NCBI GenBank assembly: GCA_947473305.1
Contig: CANJCB010000030.1
Coordinates: 1-48,065 of the forward strand
Reading direction: 5' to 3'
Source: Rhodospirillales bacterium
Lineage (GTDB): Bacteria > Pseudomonadota > Alphaproteobacteria > ATCC43930 > CGMCC-115725
DNA length: 48,065 bases
The translations under genes were made by a program, and so were the position numbers. This document shows positions 7,382 through 15,745 of this stretch, in pieces. Positions within the stretch are counted from its first letter, which is position 1, and each line of letters starts with the position of its first letter. The notes under the pieces were generated by a model that was given only the letters and a program-made list of their open reading frames with translations, was not told the DNA's origin and did not search any database.

Positions 7382-10117
7382 ATGAGCGGTGTCGCCCCGG
7401 TTGTCCGCGTTCCGGCCGCCTGCGCGCTCGCGGTCGGATTTTCCCAGGCGGTGTGGCTCGATGGCGACGGCGAGGTCGCGATCCTGCCGCATCGCGATGC
7501 GGCGCGCCGGGCGCAGCAGGAACCGCCTTTCGTCTGTCACGCCCGTGCGGTCGCGCGCCGGATGGGCGTCCATCCCTTCGCGAGCTTCGACCTCCTCGAA
7601 CTCTATGCCTTCGTGCGGCCGGCGCAATTCTGCCTGCCGACGCCGCGCGGAGTTGCGGCGGCGCTGGGTTTGCCTTTGCCGCGAGGTCTGGAAGAGGAAG
7701 CGCTGACCCTCGTCACCGCCGCATCGCTGCTGCTGGCGGAATGCGCGCGGCGCGCGCCGGAAGATCGGGACGCCGCGCAGATCGCCGCTGCCATGGCGAG
7801 AGGCGGTTGGGGCTGGGGATCGGCGGTTCTGGAAGCGCTGGGGGCTCCCGCCGCCAGCCCGAGCCTGGCCGTTTGGCGACGTCTGCCGGAATGGGCGGAA
7901 CAGGCGCCGGAGCCGCCGCCCGGCAGTGCGCCGGTGGAAGAACATGAAGCGCGCCGCCGTCTGGGGGAATTGCTGGGCGCGGGGGCGGAGGCGCGTCCCC
8001 AGCAATCGGATTATGCGGCGGCGGTCAGCGCGGCCTTCATGCCGCGCCAGACGGAAAATGAGCCCAATGTGGTGCTCGCCGAAGCGGGAACCGGGGTCGG
8101 CAAGACCCTGGGCTATATCGCCCCGGCGAGCCTCTGGGCAGAAAAGAACCGGGCGGCGGTCTGGATCTCGACCTATACCCGGAACCTTCAGCAGCAGATC
8201 ACCGGCGAACTCGACCGACTCTATCCGGAACCGGCGATCAAGGACCGCCGTGTCGTGATCCGGAAGGGGCGGGAAAACTATCTCTGCCTCCTGAATTTCG
8301 AGGAGGTCGCTTCGGGCGCCATGATGAGGCCGCAAGACGCGGCGGCCCTTGGCCTCATGGCGCGATGGATCGCGGCGACCCGGGAGGGCGACATGGTCGG
8401 TGGGGATTTCCCCGGCTGGCTCCCCGATCTCCTGGGACGGGGCCGCACCCTTGGCCTGGCCGACCGCCGCGGGGAATGCATCCACTCGGCCTGCACCCAT
8501 TATCACCGCTGCTTCATCGAGAGGAGCGTGCGCCGGGCTCGGCGTGCGAGGATCGTGGTGGCCAACCATGCGCTCGTCATGGTGCAGGCCGCCATGGGCG
8601 GGCTCGACGACACCAATCTGCCGACGCGCTATGTCTTCGACGAAGGCCATCATGTCTTCGATGCGGCGGATAGCGCCTTCTCCCTGGCTCTGTCGGGGCA
8701 GGAAGCCTCGGAACTCCGGCGCTGGATGCTGGGGGTCGAGGAGGGCGGACGCGGGCGGGCGCGGGGTCTTCGGCGTCGGGTCGAGGATCTCCTCGCCGAT
8801 GACGACGTCGCCCAGGAAGCGCTGCTCGCGGCCTTGGCGGCGGCGCGTATCCTTCCCGCCGAGAGTTGGCTCGCGCGCCTTTCCGAGGGGCGGCCTTTCC
8901 AGGCGACGGAGGCCTTCCTGGCCTTGGTCCGGCAGCAGGTTCACGCCCGCGCCGCCGGCCGCGACGCGGGCTATAGCCTTGAAGCCGAAGCAAGACCGCC
9001 GGGCGACGGCCTGCTTGCTGCCGCGGCTACCCTTCGCGCCGGGCTCGGAAAGCTTTCAGGGGCTTTGCATCTTTTGGCTGAGCGCTTGCAGCGCCGGCTC
9101 GAGGTGGAAGCCGCCGATCTCGACACCAATATCCGGCAAAGGATCGAGGCGATGCTGCGCAGTCTGGAGCGGCGCGGTGAAATCGAGGTCGAAGGCTGGC
9201 GCCGCATGCTGGCGGATCTTGCGACGGAGCCCTCGGATCGCTTCGTCGATTGGCTCGCGATCGACCGGATTGACGGGCAGGAGACCGATGTCGGCATGCA
9301 TCGGCACTGGGTCGACCCGACCATTCCCTTCGCGACCACGGTGGCGGAGCCCGCCCATGGATTGCTCGTCACCTCGGCGACGCTGACCGATGGCACGGGA
9401 GATGTGGAGGCGGATTGGGGAATTGCCGAGGCCCGGACGGGAGCCCGGCATATCGCGCGTCCCGCTTACCGGGCCAGGGTTCCCTCGCCCTTCGATTACC
9501 CGGCCCAGACCCGCGTCTTTGTCGTCACCGACGTGCGGCGCGACGATCCGGGCCAGGTGGCCGCGGCCTATCGCGCTCTCTTCCAGGCTTCGGGCGGCGG
9601 GGCTCTGGGGCTTTTCACCGCGATCTCAAGGCTGCGCGCCATCCATAAAAGGATCGCGCCCGATCTGGAGGCCGCGGGGATTCCGCTGTTCGCCCAGCAT
9701 GTAGACGCCATGGATAACACCACGCTCATCGATATCTTCCGGGCGGAGGAGGATGCCTGCCTCCTTGGCACCGATGCGGTGAGGGACGGGGTGGATGTGC
9801 CGGGCCGGTCCCTCAGGCTCATCGTCTTCGATCGCGTGCCTTGGCCTCGGCCCGATATCCTGCACAAGGCGCGGCGCGATGTTTTCGGGGGAAGTCGCTA
9901 CGACGACATGCTGGCGCGGTTGCGCCTGAAGCAGGCCTTCGGCCGCCTCGTCAGGCGCGCCGACGACATGGGTGTCTTCGTCCTGCTCGACCCCGCGATG
10001 CCGAGCCGCCTTGCGGGCGCTTTTCCGGAAGGCGTTTCCATCGAACGGGTCGGTCTCGCCGAAGCGGTCGGTGGGGTTGCGGCTTTTCTCGCGAAGCCGA
10101 CGGAAGATCGGCACTAA
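7382..10117 (+). CDS. DinG/Rad3-like superfamily 2 iron-sulfur DNA helicase
   Basis: An ATP-dependent 5'-3' helicase of the XPD/DinG class is expected. The 911-residue product has Walker A EAGTGVGKT (Lys241), Walker B in the DEGH form at 420-423, and between them a Cys-rich segment (NYLCLLNF, then GECIHSACTHYHRCF) matching the 4Fe-4S domain of this class. The C-terminal helicase half has GTDAVRDGVDVPG (motif V-like) and QAFGRLVRR (motif VI). An N-terminal region of about 220 residues is specific to this protein; I see no clear nuclease motif in it. Likely role is unwinding of recombination or replication intermediates or R-loops, by family. It stands alone, divergent from DUF952. Confidence 0.9.
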   Translation: MSGVAPVVRVPAACALAVGFSQAVWLDGDGEVAILPHRDAARRAQQEPPFVCHARAVARRMGVHPFASFDLLELYAFVRPAQFCLPTPRGVAAALGLPLPRGLEEEALTLVTAASLLLAECARRAPEDRDAAQIAAAMARGGWGWGSAVLEALGAPAASPSLAVWRRLPEWAEQAPEPPPGSAPVEEHEARRRLGELLGAGAEARPQQSDYAAAVSAAFMPRQTENEPNVVLAEAGTGVGKTLGYIAPASLWAEKNRAAVWISTYTRNLQQQITGELDRLYPEPAIKDRRVVIRKGRENYLCLLNFEEVASGAMMRPQDAAALGLMARWIAATREGDMVGGDFPGWLPDLLGRGRTLGLADRRGECIHSACTHYHRCFIERSVRRARRARIVVANHALVMVQAAMGGLDDTNLPTRYVFDEGHHVFDAADSAFSLALSGQEASELRRWMLGVEEGGRGRARGLRRRVEDLLADDDVAQEALLAALAAARILPAESWLARLSEGRPFQATEAFLALVRQQVHARAAGRDAGYSLEAEARPPGDGLLAAAATLRAGLGKLSGALHLLAERLQRRLEVEAADLDTNIRQRIEAMLRSLERRGEIEVEGWRRMLADLATEPSDRFVDWLAIDRIDGQETDVGMHRHWVDPTIPFATTVAEPAHGLLVTSATLTDGTGDVEADWGIAEARTGARHIARPAYRARVPSPFDYPAQTRVFVVTDVRRDDPGQVAAAYRALFQASGGGALGLFTAISRLRAIHKRIAPDLEAAGIPLFAQHVDAMDNTTLIDIFRAEEDACLLGTDAVRDGVDVPGRSLRLIVFDRVPWPRPDILHKARRDVFGGSRYDDMLARLRLKQAFGRLVRRADDMGVFVLLDPAMPSRLAGAFPEGVSIERVGLAEAVGGVAAFLAKPTEDRH

Positions 10118-10144
10118 AAACCCGCCAGCCCGGAGGCTGGCGGG
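10116..10144 (-). terminator. Intrinsic terminator of the porin gene
   Basis: A perfect 10-bp stem (10121-10130 with 10135-10144, loop of 4) is followed on the minus strand by TTTTT (10120-10116). It lies 23 bases after the porin stop. The T tract overlaps the last bases of the helicase stop codon. Confidence 0.9.
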
Positions 10145-10167
10145 TCCATAGGCGGTGTCTTACGGGC

Positions 10168-11478
10168 TTAGAACTTCACCTGGGTCGAGAACTGGAGGCG
10201 ATAGTCCTCGCCGAAGTTCAGGTTGGCATTCGTATTCATGGTCCGACGCGAGATATAGACCAGTTCGAGGCCGGTGTTCACCTGGGGCACCGGGCTCCAA
10301 ATGACGTTCGCGGTACCCCAAGTGGCCCATTTATTCGTCCCGTTCAGGACTGTATCGAGCGCAGCCACGCCGCCGCTGAGATCATGCGTCGCGGACATGC
10401 GCTCATAGGGCATGGTCGCGCTGGAGCGCAGCGTGTCCGTCCAATAGTGCAGGTAACCGAGCATGCCGCCGAACTCGCGAAGGGCCTTGGCACGGCCGTT
10501 CACAAAGTTCACCTCGACATCCTCGCCGGGGCTGTTGCCCGTCTCGCGCGAGCCGCCTTCATTATAGACCACGCTCGCGATGATGCTGTCCTTGCCGAAG
10601 GTGTTGATGCGAGCACCAGCAACCGACGACCAGCCGAGCACCGTCTTCTTGAACCCCGTGCCGTTCTGAGCGGTAATGGCCGTCAAGCCGCCACCGATAT
10701 GCGCATGGCCCCAAGGTTGGTCGATCTTATAATCAGCCGCGATTTGGGGGATATGGCTCGCACCATTCGACCCAGGAACCTGGCTCAGCAGCGTGGCCGC
10801 GCCGGTATTCTCGACAAGCGACGACTCAGGCTCTTCGATGCCGAGCGCGATCGACTGACCCGCAGGCATCAGATAAGTATAGCGAACCTGCGGGACACGG
10901 GTCGGGCCGCCGGTGGCCAGCGAGCCTTGGAAGTCCAGGGACTCGGGGCTCACCACGCCATCAGACTGGATGCCGGTCTGCTGACCGACCAGCCACGGGC
11001 CGATCGTGGCATAGGCGATACGGAGGCGGAAACCGTAGCTGTTGGTGCCGACACGCAGCGACGCGGCATTGGTGGTGCCGGAAGATTGGATGAAGTCGCC
11101 TTCGATAAAGGTCTTCACTTCGCCGTAGGCCGACGGCGTACGGGTCTCGAAGTTGAACCGGGACTCCGAGGCGTTCACCTGAAAGCCATGGCTTTGGCTA
11201 TGGGCGAAGTTGGCTGCGCCTTGCAGGTTCACGCCCGCCGACGATACGCCGCCGATGTTGCCCTGGATCGAATTGATGTCGTAGGTCACGTCCAACTTGA
11301 CGTAGCCACCGACTTTTAGCGACGTGTTCGTGCCCGGAACCAGGAACGAGCCTGGGAATGAGCCGGCGCCCGGCGCCGTCTGCGCGCTGGCCCCGGCAGC
11401 CCCGACGAGCAGCGCAACGGCTGCGGTCAAGGTGCCTAGAACGAGCTTGGCCTCAGATCGCCTTGATCTGCTCACCAT
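10168..11478 (-). CDS. DcaP-like outer-membrane porin
   Basis: A 436-residue outer-membrane beta-barrel protein: signal peptide of about 33 residues (Arg-rich start, hydrophobic core, AGASAQ), then LKVGGYVKLDVTYD, the first barrel strand typical of DcaP-family trimeric channels, many alternating aromatic/hydrophilic strands, and a C-terminal strand ending in Phe (FSTQVKF), the signal for BAM insertion. DcaP relatives import small anionic compounds such as dicarboxylates; the substrate here is unknown. GGAGGGAG lies about 10 bases before the ATG. A strong terminator follows. The upstream region contains inverted repeats, and the next gene upstream is a tandem HTH regulator in the same direction. 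Confidence 0.85.
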   Translation of the reverse strand: MVSRSRRSEAKLVLGTLTAAVALLVGAAGASAQTAPGAGSFPGSFLVPGTNTSLKVGGYVKLDVTYDINSIQGNIGGVSSAGVNLQGAANFAHSQSHGFQVNASESRFNFETRTPSAYGEVKTFIEGDFIQSSGTTNAASLRVGTNSYGFRLRIAYATIGPWLVGQQTGIQSDGVVSPESLDFQGSLATGGPTRVPQVRYTYLMPAGQSIALGIEEPESSLVENTGAATLLSQVPGSNGASHIPQIAADYKIDQPWGHAHIGGGLTAITAQNGTGFKKTVLGWSSVAGARINTFGKDSIIASVVYNEGGSRETGNSPGEDVEVNFVNGRAKALREFGGMLGYLHYWTDTLRSSATMPYERMSATHDLSGGVAALDTVLNGTNKWATWGTANVIWSPVPQVNTGLELVYISRRTMNTNANLNFGEDYRLQFSTQVKF

Positions 11479-11690
11479 AATGTCTTTCTCCCTCCGAAAT
11501 TGATGACCCGCGATGGCAGCGAGCCGGGAGGACGATCATCGATAATTCCTGGCGAAGACAATATAAGAGACGAAATTTCATTTATTTATATTGTCGTAGT
11601 GGGATTAATACAACATTTGTATTTATGAATATTTGAATATTCTCCAACGTGGTCTGGTGTTTAAATTCATTATCGTTGCATTTCTGCAAC
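11479..11690 (-). promoter_or_regulatory. AT-rich control region of the porin gene with two inverted repeats
   Basis: This gap between the porin and the HTH gene is much richer in A/T than its surroundings. It holds a 10-bp inverted repeat GACAATATAA / TTATATTGTC (11557-11566 and 11586-11595) and a shorter perfect one, ATACAA-CAT-TTGTAT (11608-11622). Both are symmetrical like dimer operators. The half-site ATACAA returns upstream of the HTH gene. No protein-coding frame is evident. A clear -35/-10 pair could not be chosen. Confidence 0.5.
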
Positions 11691-12284
11691 TCACTCCGCT
11701 GCGAAGGGGGCGTGTTCGGGTGCAATCGATTTTCCGTATCCGTGGTCGCGGAAAACGCTCACTCCCGTTCGGAGTCTGACGCCGGGGCCGCCGGGCGCCA
11801 GCGGTACGCCCGCCTGAATGAACTCGATTCCCGCTTCTTCCAAGGCGTGCTGCACGGCAAGCGAACGCCCTTTCGTCGTCGGCAGGGTCGCGCGCCCTTC
11901 GATGCGAGAAATCATCCCGACACTCACGCCCGCCTGGGCGGCCAGGTCGCGAGCCGTCCAGCGGAGCAAAGCGCGTGCGGCCCTGATCTGTTCAGGTTGA
12001 AGGCTGTAGAGCGCGCGCGAAGGGCCTCGGTCGTTTTCCGGATCCCGCAACCGAACGCCAGGGCCGCTCCCGAAGAAGGGGACCCCCGGAGGCAGGACCT
12101 CAATGCCGGCCGCTTGGATCGCCGCTTCGACGGCTTCGATAGAGACGCCGAGGGGCGAGCGCATGCTCTCATAGTTTTCCATATGGCGCAGCGTCTCGGC
12201 GGAGAGATGAGCGCGATCGGCAAGCGTTTTCACCGACCATCCCAATAGAGCGCGGGCCGCGCGGATCTGGCTTGCTTTCAGCAT
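11691..12284 (-). CDS. Transcriptional regulator with two tandem XRE-type HTH repeats
   Basis: The 197-residue protein consists of two copies of the same module. Copy one (6-80) reads QIRAARALLGWSVKTLAD and ends GPGVRLR; copy two (99-172) reads QIRAARALLRWTARDLAA and again ends GPGVRLR. Each is an XRE-like helix-turn-helix followed by a short beta/turn tail. Single-module versions are common small alphaproteobacterial regulators, so this is an internal duplication or fusion able to bind two half-sites with one chain. The ATG at 12284 has GGAG nine bases upstream. The porin gene lies 212 bases downstream in the same direction and is a natural candidate target. Confidence 0.85.
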   Translation of the reverse strand: MLKASQIRAARALLGWSVKTLADRAHLSAETLRHMENYESMRSPLGVSIEAVEAAIQAAGIEVLPPGVPFFGSGPGVRLRDPENDRGPSRALYSLQPEQIRAARALLRWTARDLAAQAGVSVGMISRIEGRATLPTTKGRSLAVQHALEEAGIEFIQAGVPLAPGGPGVRLRTGVSVFRDHGYGKSIAPEHAPFAAE

Positions 12285-12728
12285 ATAGAAATTCTCCGCT
12301 CGGTCGCGGCAAGGGGCGGCGCTTTCCCCTACGGATGCGGGAGATGGGCCGGATTCCTGCCAGTTATGCGGCGGCGAAAAACCGTTCGATCCCGGACGTG
12401 GGCCGAAGCAGAAATCCGTTGCGCGCGTTTGACGATGAGGAGAACTGGTACTCGTCAGTAAAGTGACCATTCAAATTAAATCTCTGTAAGGTGCATAAAT
12501 ACAACAATATTGGATGTGAATAATGAATCTCTATAAATGTCTACAATACACTGAACTATTTGGTTCATATTCTTGTATGCGAATTCGGGACAACCGGAGG
12601 CGATCCCTTCGTCGCCTAGGGCGTGTCTATCCGCAAGGAGCGGTGTTCGATCTCAGAAAGAAGATGTAAAAAGGGGCATTGCCCTCAGTTCAATGCCCCG
12701 CGGCACGGCGGGCGCCAAGGAAGCGACG
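12285..12728. other. Non-coding region between the divergent HTH regulator and TerB-like genes
   Basis: No supportable gene in these 444 bases. The part near 12,470-12,600 is AT-rich and holds scattered half-sites: ATACAA at 12499-12504, TTGTAT at 12573-12578 and an inverted repeat TGAAC-N6-GTTCA at 12552-12567. They may be operators for the HTH regulator. The part next to the TerB gene holds a perfect hairpin (12673-12699), listed separately. Confidence 0.6.
12668..12699 (-). terminator. Leftward hairpin with T tract upstream of the TerB-like gene
   Basis: A perfect 9-bp stem GGGGCATTG / CAATGCCCC (12673-12681, 12691-12699) with a 9-base loop is flanked on its left by AAAAA (12668-12672), so on the minus strand it reads as stem plus TTTTT, an intrinsic terminator shape. 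No minus-strand gene ends here. It could end hisC read-through transcription, or be a structure in the TerB 5' leader. Confidence 0.45.
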
Positions 12729-13139
12729 ATGATTAATCACCATGCCGCCCTGATCTACACGATGGTTCTGGTCTCAGCTTCCGACAAGGACATGTCGGAC
12801 GAGGAGATGCATATCATCGGCGATATCGTGAACCACCTGCCGGTTTTTTCGGATTTCGATCATGAGCGCTTCACCAAGACGCTGAAGGAATGCGCGATGC
12901 TCCTCAGCGGCGAACACGGCTTGGAGGCGGCGCTTGTTGCCATCAAGGAAGGCCTGCCCGCGAGACTGCGGGAGACCGCCTATGCCCTGGCCTGCGATAT
13001 CGCGGAAGCCGATGGCCAGGAGACCCGGGAGGAACTTCGGGTGCTGCAGCTTCTGAGAGAGCGGCTCAGCGTCGACCGATTGGTCGCGGCCGGCATCGAA
13101 CGGGGCGCCCGGGCGCGATTCAGCCGTCCCGAGCGCTAA
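12729..13139 (+). CDS. TerB-family (tellurite resistance-like) protein
   Basis: The 136-residue, all-helical cytosolic protein shows the TerB/DjlA-N pattern: ALIYTMVLVSASDKDMSDEEMHIIGDIV at the start, with the acidic loop SDKDMSDEE, and a second similar half ALACDIAEADGQETREELRVLQLL with ADGQETREE. The paired acidic loops are thought to bind metal ions in TerB. It is a lone TerB without terC or terZ neighbours, so tellurite resistance should not be assumed; stand-alone TerB proteins are usually linked to membrane or stress functions. The start is ATG 12729 after AAGGAAG. Its stop overlaps the stop of hisC by 4 bases. Confidence 0.85.
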   Translation: MINHHAALIYTMVLVSASDKDMSDEEMHIIGDIVNHLPVFSDFDHERFTKTLKECAMLLSGEHGLEAALVAIKEGLPARLRETAYALACDIAEADGQETREELRVLQLLRERLSVDRLVAAGIERGARARFSRPER

Positions 13140-14260
13140 GCGCCGGCGTCGATCCTCGTCAGGACGCGTTCCAGCGCCGCCCCGAAAGCCTTGCGATCGG
13201 CCGGCGTGCCCACGGTCACGCGGATGCAGCGATTGAGCGGGGCGACGCCCGGCATGCGGACGAAGATGTCTTCTTCGGACAGCAGCCTGTTCATGGCCGC
13301 CTTGGCGCGGTCGGCCGAGCCGACGTCTATCGCGACGAAATTGGTGGCCGACGGCAAGGTCTTGAGCCCCAGCCGTTCGGCGATACGCTTGTAGTCCTGC
13401 CGCCCTTCCTCGACCTTGCGAATGACCCCGGCGATATAATCGGGGTCTTGCAGGGAGGCCAAGGCGCCTTCCTGGGCGAGCCGGTTGACGCCGAAATGAT
13501 GGCGGATCTTGTCGAAGGCGCGAACCGTCTCGGCCGGTGCGATGGCGTAGCCGATGCGGGCGCCCGCCATGCCATGCGCCTTGGAAAAAGTCCTGAGCCG
13601 GATGATCCGGGGATCTTCGGGATCGATCGTGGGCAGAGCCTCGGGCGGTGCGAAATCCGCATAGGCCTCGTCGAGCACCAGGATCGCGCCGGGGGGCAGC
13701 CGGTCGATCAGCCGAAGCTGACTTTCGGCGGAAACCCAGCTTCCAGTCGGATTGTCGGGATTGGACAGGTAGACGAGCTTTGCCTTGCGTCGCCGCGCCA
13801 AAGTAGCCAGCGCCTCGGGATCGTTGCGATCCTCCCGATAGGGGGTCGCTACGGGCTTTCCGCCGAAGCCGTTCACATGAAACAGGAAGGTCGGATAGGC
13901 GCCGAAGGATGTGGCCACCCGGTCGCCGGGGTTCATGAAGGCGCGGACCAAAAGACCCAGCAGGTCGTCGGCACCCGCGCCTAAGGCGATATTATCGCGA
14001 CTGACGTTGTGTCTTTCCGCAATCGCCCGCCGGAGAACGAAGCCTTCCGGATCGCAATACCACTGGATGCGCTTGGTGGCATCCGCCATGGCGGCGATCG
14101 CCTTGGGAGACGGCCCGAAGGAGTTTTCGTTCGCCCCGATGCGCACCTTGATCGGCCGGCCGTTCGCGCGTTCGAGCGCTTCGGGCGGGATGAAAGGGAC
14201 AACGGCGGGGAGCGCGCCAACGAGACGTGAATAGCGCAACGGCGGTAAGGTGCGGCTCAT
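13136..14260 (-). CDS. hisC: Histidinol-phosphate aminotransferase-type PLP enzyme
   Basis: A fold-type I PLP aminotransferase of 374 residues, closest in pattern to HisC, which converts imidazole-acetol phosphate and glutamate to histidinol phosphate. Visible motifs are GANENSFGPSP (42-52), SNPDNPTG (166-173), the PLP-contacting LDEAYADF (196-203, Asp197) and the Schiff-base Lys227 in TFSKAHGMAGARIGY. No other his genes are adjacent. Many genomes hold several HisC-like aminotransferases, including ones acting on aromatic amino acids, so substrate is less certain than fold. It lies downstream of tatA in the same direction. Confidence 0.83.
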   Translation of the reverse strand: MSRTLPPLRYSRLVGALPAVVPFIPPEALERANGRPIKVRIGANENSFGPSPKAIAAMADATKRIQWYCDPEGFVLRRAIAERHNVSRDNIALGAGADDLLGLLVRAFMNPGDRVATSFGAYPTFLFHVNGFGGKPVATPYREDRNDPEALATLARRRKAKLVYLSNPDNPTGSWVSAESQLRLIDRLPPGAILVLDEAYADFAPPEALPTIDPEDPRIIRLRTFSKAHGMAGARIGYAIAPAETVRAFDKIRHHFGVNRLAQEGALASLQDPDYIAGVIRKVEEGRQDYKRIAERLGLKTLPSATNFVAIDVGSADRAKAAMNRLLSEEDIFVRMPGVAPLNRCIRVTVGTPADRKAFGAALERVLTRIDAGA

Positions 14261-14305
14261 CTATCGGTCGCTCATGCCCCGCGGGCCGAACTTGGCTTGA
14301 TATGA

Positions 14306-14326
14306 GGGGCCGCCTGACGCGGCCCC
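14306..14326 (-). terminator. Hairpin between tatA and hisC
   Basis: A perfect 8-bp GC stem (14306-14313 with 14319-14326, loop CTGAC) stands 10 bases after the tatA stop. There is no real T tract on the minus strand, so it may only attenuate or stabilise the tatA end rather than terminate. Confidence 0.4.
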
Positions 14327-14336
14327 AGGTTCCGGA

Positions 14337-14579
14337 TCAGCCGCGGTCGGAAACTGTCCGTTCGCCCGCAGCATGCACAGGCGACGCCGGCGGCGTGACC
14401 TGCGGAGCGGGCGCGGGGGTCGCGGCTGCTGCCGTGTCCTCTTCCTTGAGGCCCGATTTGAAAGCCTTGATGCCCTTGGCGAAATCGCCCATGACGTTCG
14501 TGATCTTGCCGCGCCCGCCGAACAGAACGGCGGCGACCGCGATGACGATCAGCCAATGCCAGATGCTGAAGCTACCCAT
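14337..14579 (-). CDS. tatA: Sec-independent protein translocase subunit TatA
   Basis: The 80-residue protein has the TatA layout: a single N-terminal membrane helix ([17 protein letters not shown]), the FGGRGKI hinge, an amphipathic helix ([22 protein letters not shown]) and a low-complexity Ala/Pro-rich tail. TatA forms the pore-like assembly of the twin-arginine export system. tatB and tatC are not in the window. The Tat substrate candidate at 2396 is in the same window. It is divergent from the nuclease-fold gene (227 bases between starts). Confidence 0.93.
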   Translation of the reverse strand: MGSFSIWHWLIVIAVAAVLFGGRGKITNVMGDFAKGIKAFKSGLKEEDTAAAATPAPAPQVTPPASPVHAAGERTVSDRG

Positions 14580-14806
14580 GATGACGTCCTCGAATACGTT
14601 TGCCCTCTCCGGGCGGTCGCGTTTCCTGAGGAGATGGCGACTTCCGGCGCGGAAATTGTCAAGGAAAAACCGGTGCAGTCTCCCCTGGAGCCTGCCGGCC
14701 TCTCTCTCGGTTCTTGTCTCAGATAGGAATAAAGAATGGGTGTGACAACGGTCCGGTTTGCGCTGCCGAGATGGTCAGGAATGCTGCCGGGTGCTATAGA
14801 ATTCCC

Positions 14807-15604
14807 ATGCGCAAGCCGATCCTCGTTATCGTCGGCGTGGCCGTTCTGGCCGCGCTTTGGGTGCTCTCCCGTCCCGATCGGGAGATCGCGCCTCCGGACT
14901 CCGTGGCGCTCAGCGTTTCGGAAGGATCCGCTCCCGCTGCCTCCGGCGATCAGCCCGTGAAGACAGAGGCGGGATCCTCTTCCTCCGTCGATGTCGCGGC
15001 GCCTCCAGAGCCCGAGGGGCCTAAGCTTGCCGAATTGCCGACCCGGGAATTGAGGCCCCGCCCCACTTTCACGGTGCCGGAGGACCAGCCCCCGGCTCCG
15101 CCTCGTCCAGTCACCTTCAACAACGCCCCGTCACCCGCCAGCAGGCCGGGGCCTCCCAGCGGCTATGTGCCGAGCGTGGGGCCGGGCAATCTTCGCCCCG
15201 GGGGAACCCTCGCAACACCCGCACAACCGATCAACGGGCCGGCGCAAGCCGCTGGTGGGACGGCTCTCACCGTCGGAGGGCGACCGGTCAAGCTCTTCGG
15301 GGTCAGGCCACCGGATGCGGCGGAGCGCTGCCCCAAGCCCGAGGGGCAGGTTTCCTGTCGTGAGGCGGCGCAGGCTCTCCTGGCCCAGCGCTTGAAGGGC
15401 AACGCCGGCGTCCATTGCCGGGTGCCCTTGTCCCGGCCCGGAGAGGCCCCTTCGGCGATCTGTCTCGATTCGTCCGGAGTCGATCTCGGCGGCCTCCTCG
15501 TGGGGGAGGGCCTGGCCCTGGCGGATACCTCCCAAAGCTACGATTATTTCGGGGCGGAGGGTATCGCGCGCAATTATCGGAAAGGTCTTTGGGCCTCGCG
15601 CTAG
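14807..15604 (+). CDS. Membrane-anchored protein with degenerate staphylococcal-nuclease-like domain
   Basis: The 265-residue product has an N-terminal membrane anchor (KPILVIVGVAVLAALWVLS, 3-21), a long Pro/Ala/Ser-rich linker (about 30-150) and a C-terminal domain (150-265) that follows the SNase/TNase pattern: VGGRPVKLFGVRPPDAAERC, an AAQALLAQRL helix, and VGEGLALAD with the final GIARNYRKGLW. At the usual catalytic site (R-L-x-G-I-D-x-P-E) it has Lys and Asp, so nuclease activity is doubtful. The domain should face the periplasm. Four Cys (175, 184, 204, 219) could form disulfides. Start at ATG 14807. It lies ahead of minC with a 141-base gap. Confidence 0.75.
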   Translation: MRKPILVIVGVAVLAALWVLSRPDREIAPPDSVALSVSEGSAPAASGDQPVKTEAGSSSSVDVAAPPEPEGPKLAELPTRELRPRPTFTVPEDQPPAPPRPVTFNNAPSPASRPGPPSGYVPSVGPGNLRPGGTLATPAQPINGPAQAAGGTALTVGGRPVKLFGVRPPDAAERCPKPEGQVSCREAAQALLAQRLKGNAGVHCRVPLSRPGEAPSAICLDSSGVDLGGLLVGEGLALADTSQSYDYFGAEGIARNYRKGLWASR

Positions 15605-15745
15605 GCGGAGCGCCTCGGGAATCGTCTCCCCGTCCTGTAAATGCTACATGACTGTCATCGCTCAGCCACGCTAATGCGATCCGGTCGGGTCTAACCGGAA
15701 AGGGTGCGGCGAAGGCCAACGAGCAGGCTCGGAGAGCAGGGGTAT

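Noticed and set aside
12729-13139. Tellurite resistance island
   Set aside because: Only a lone TerB-like protein is present; no terC, terD or terZ genes nearby.
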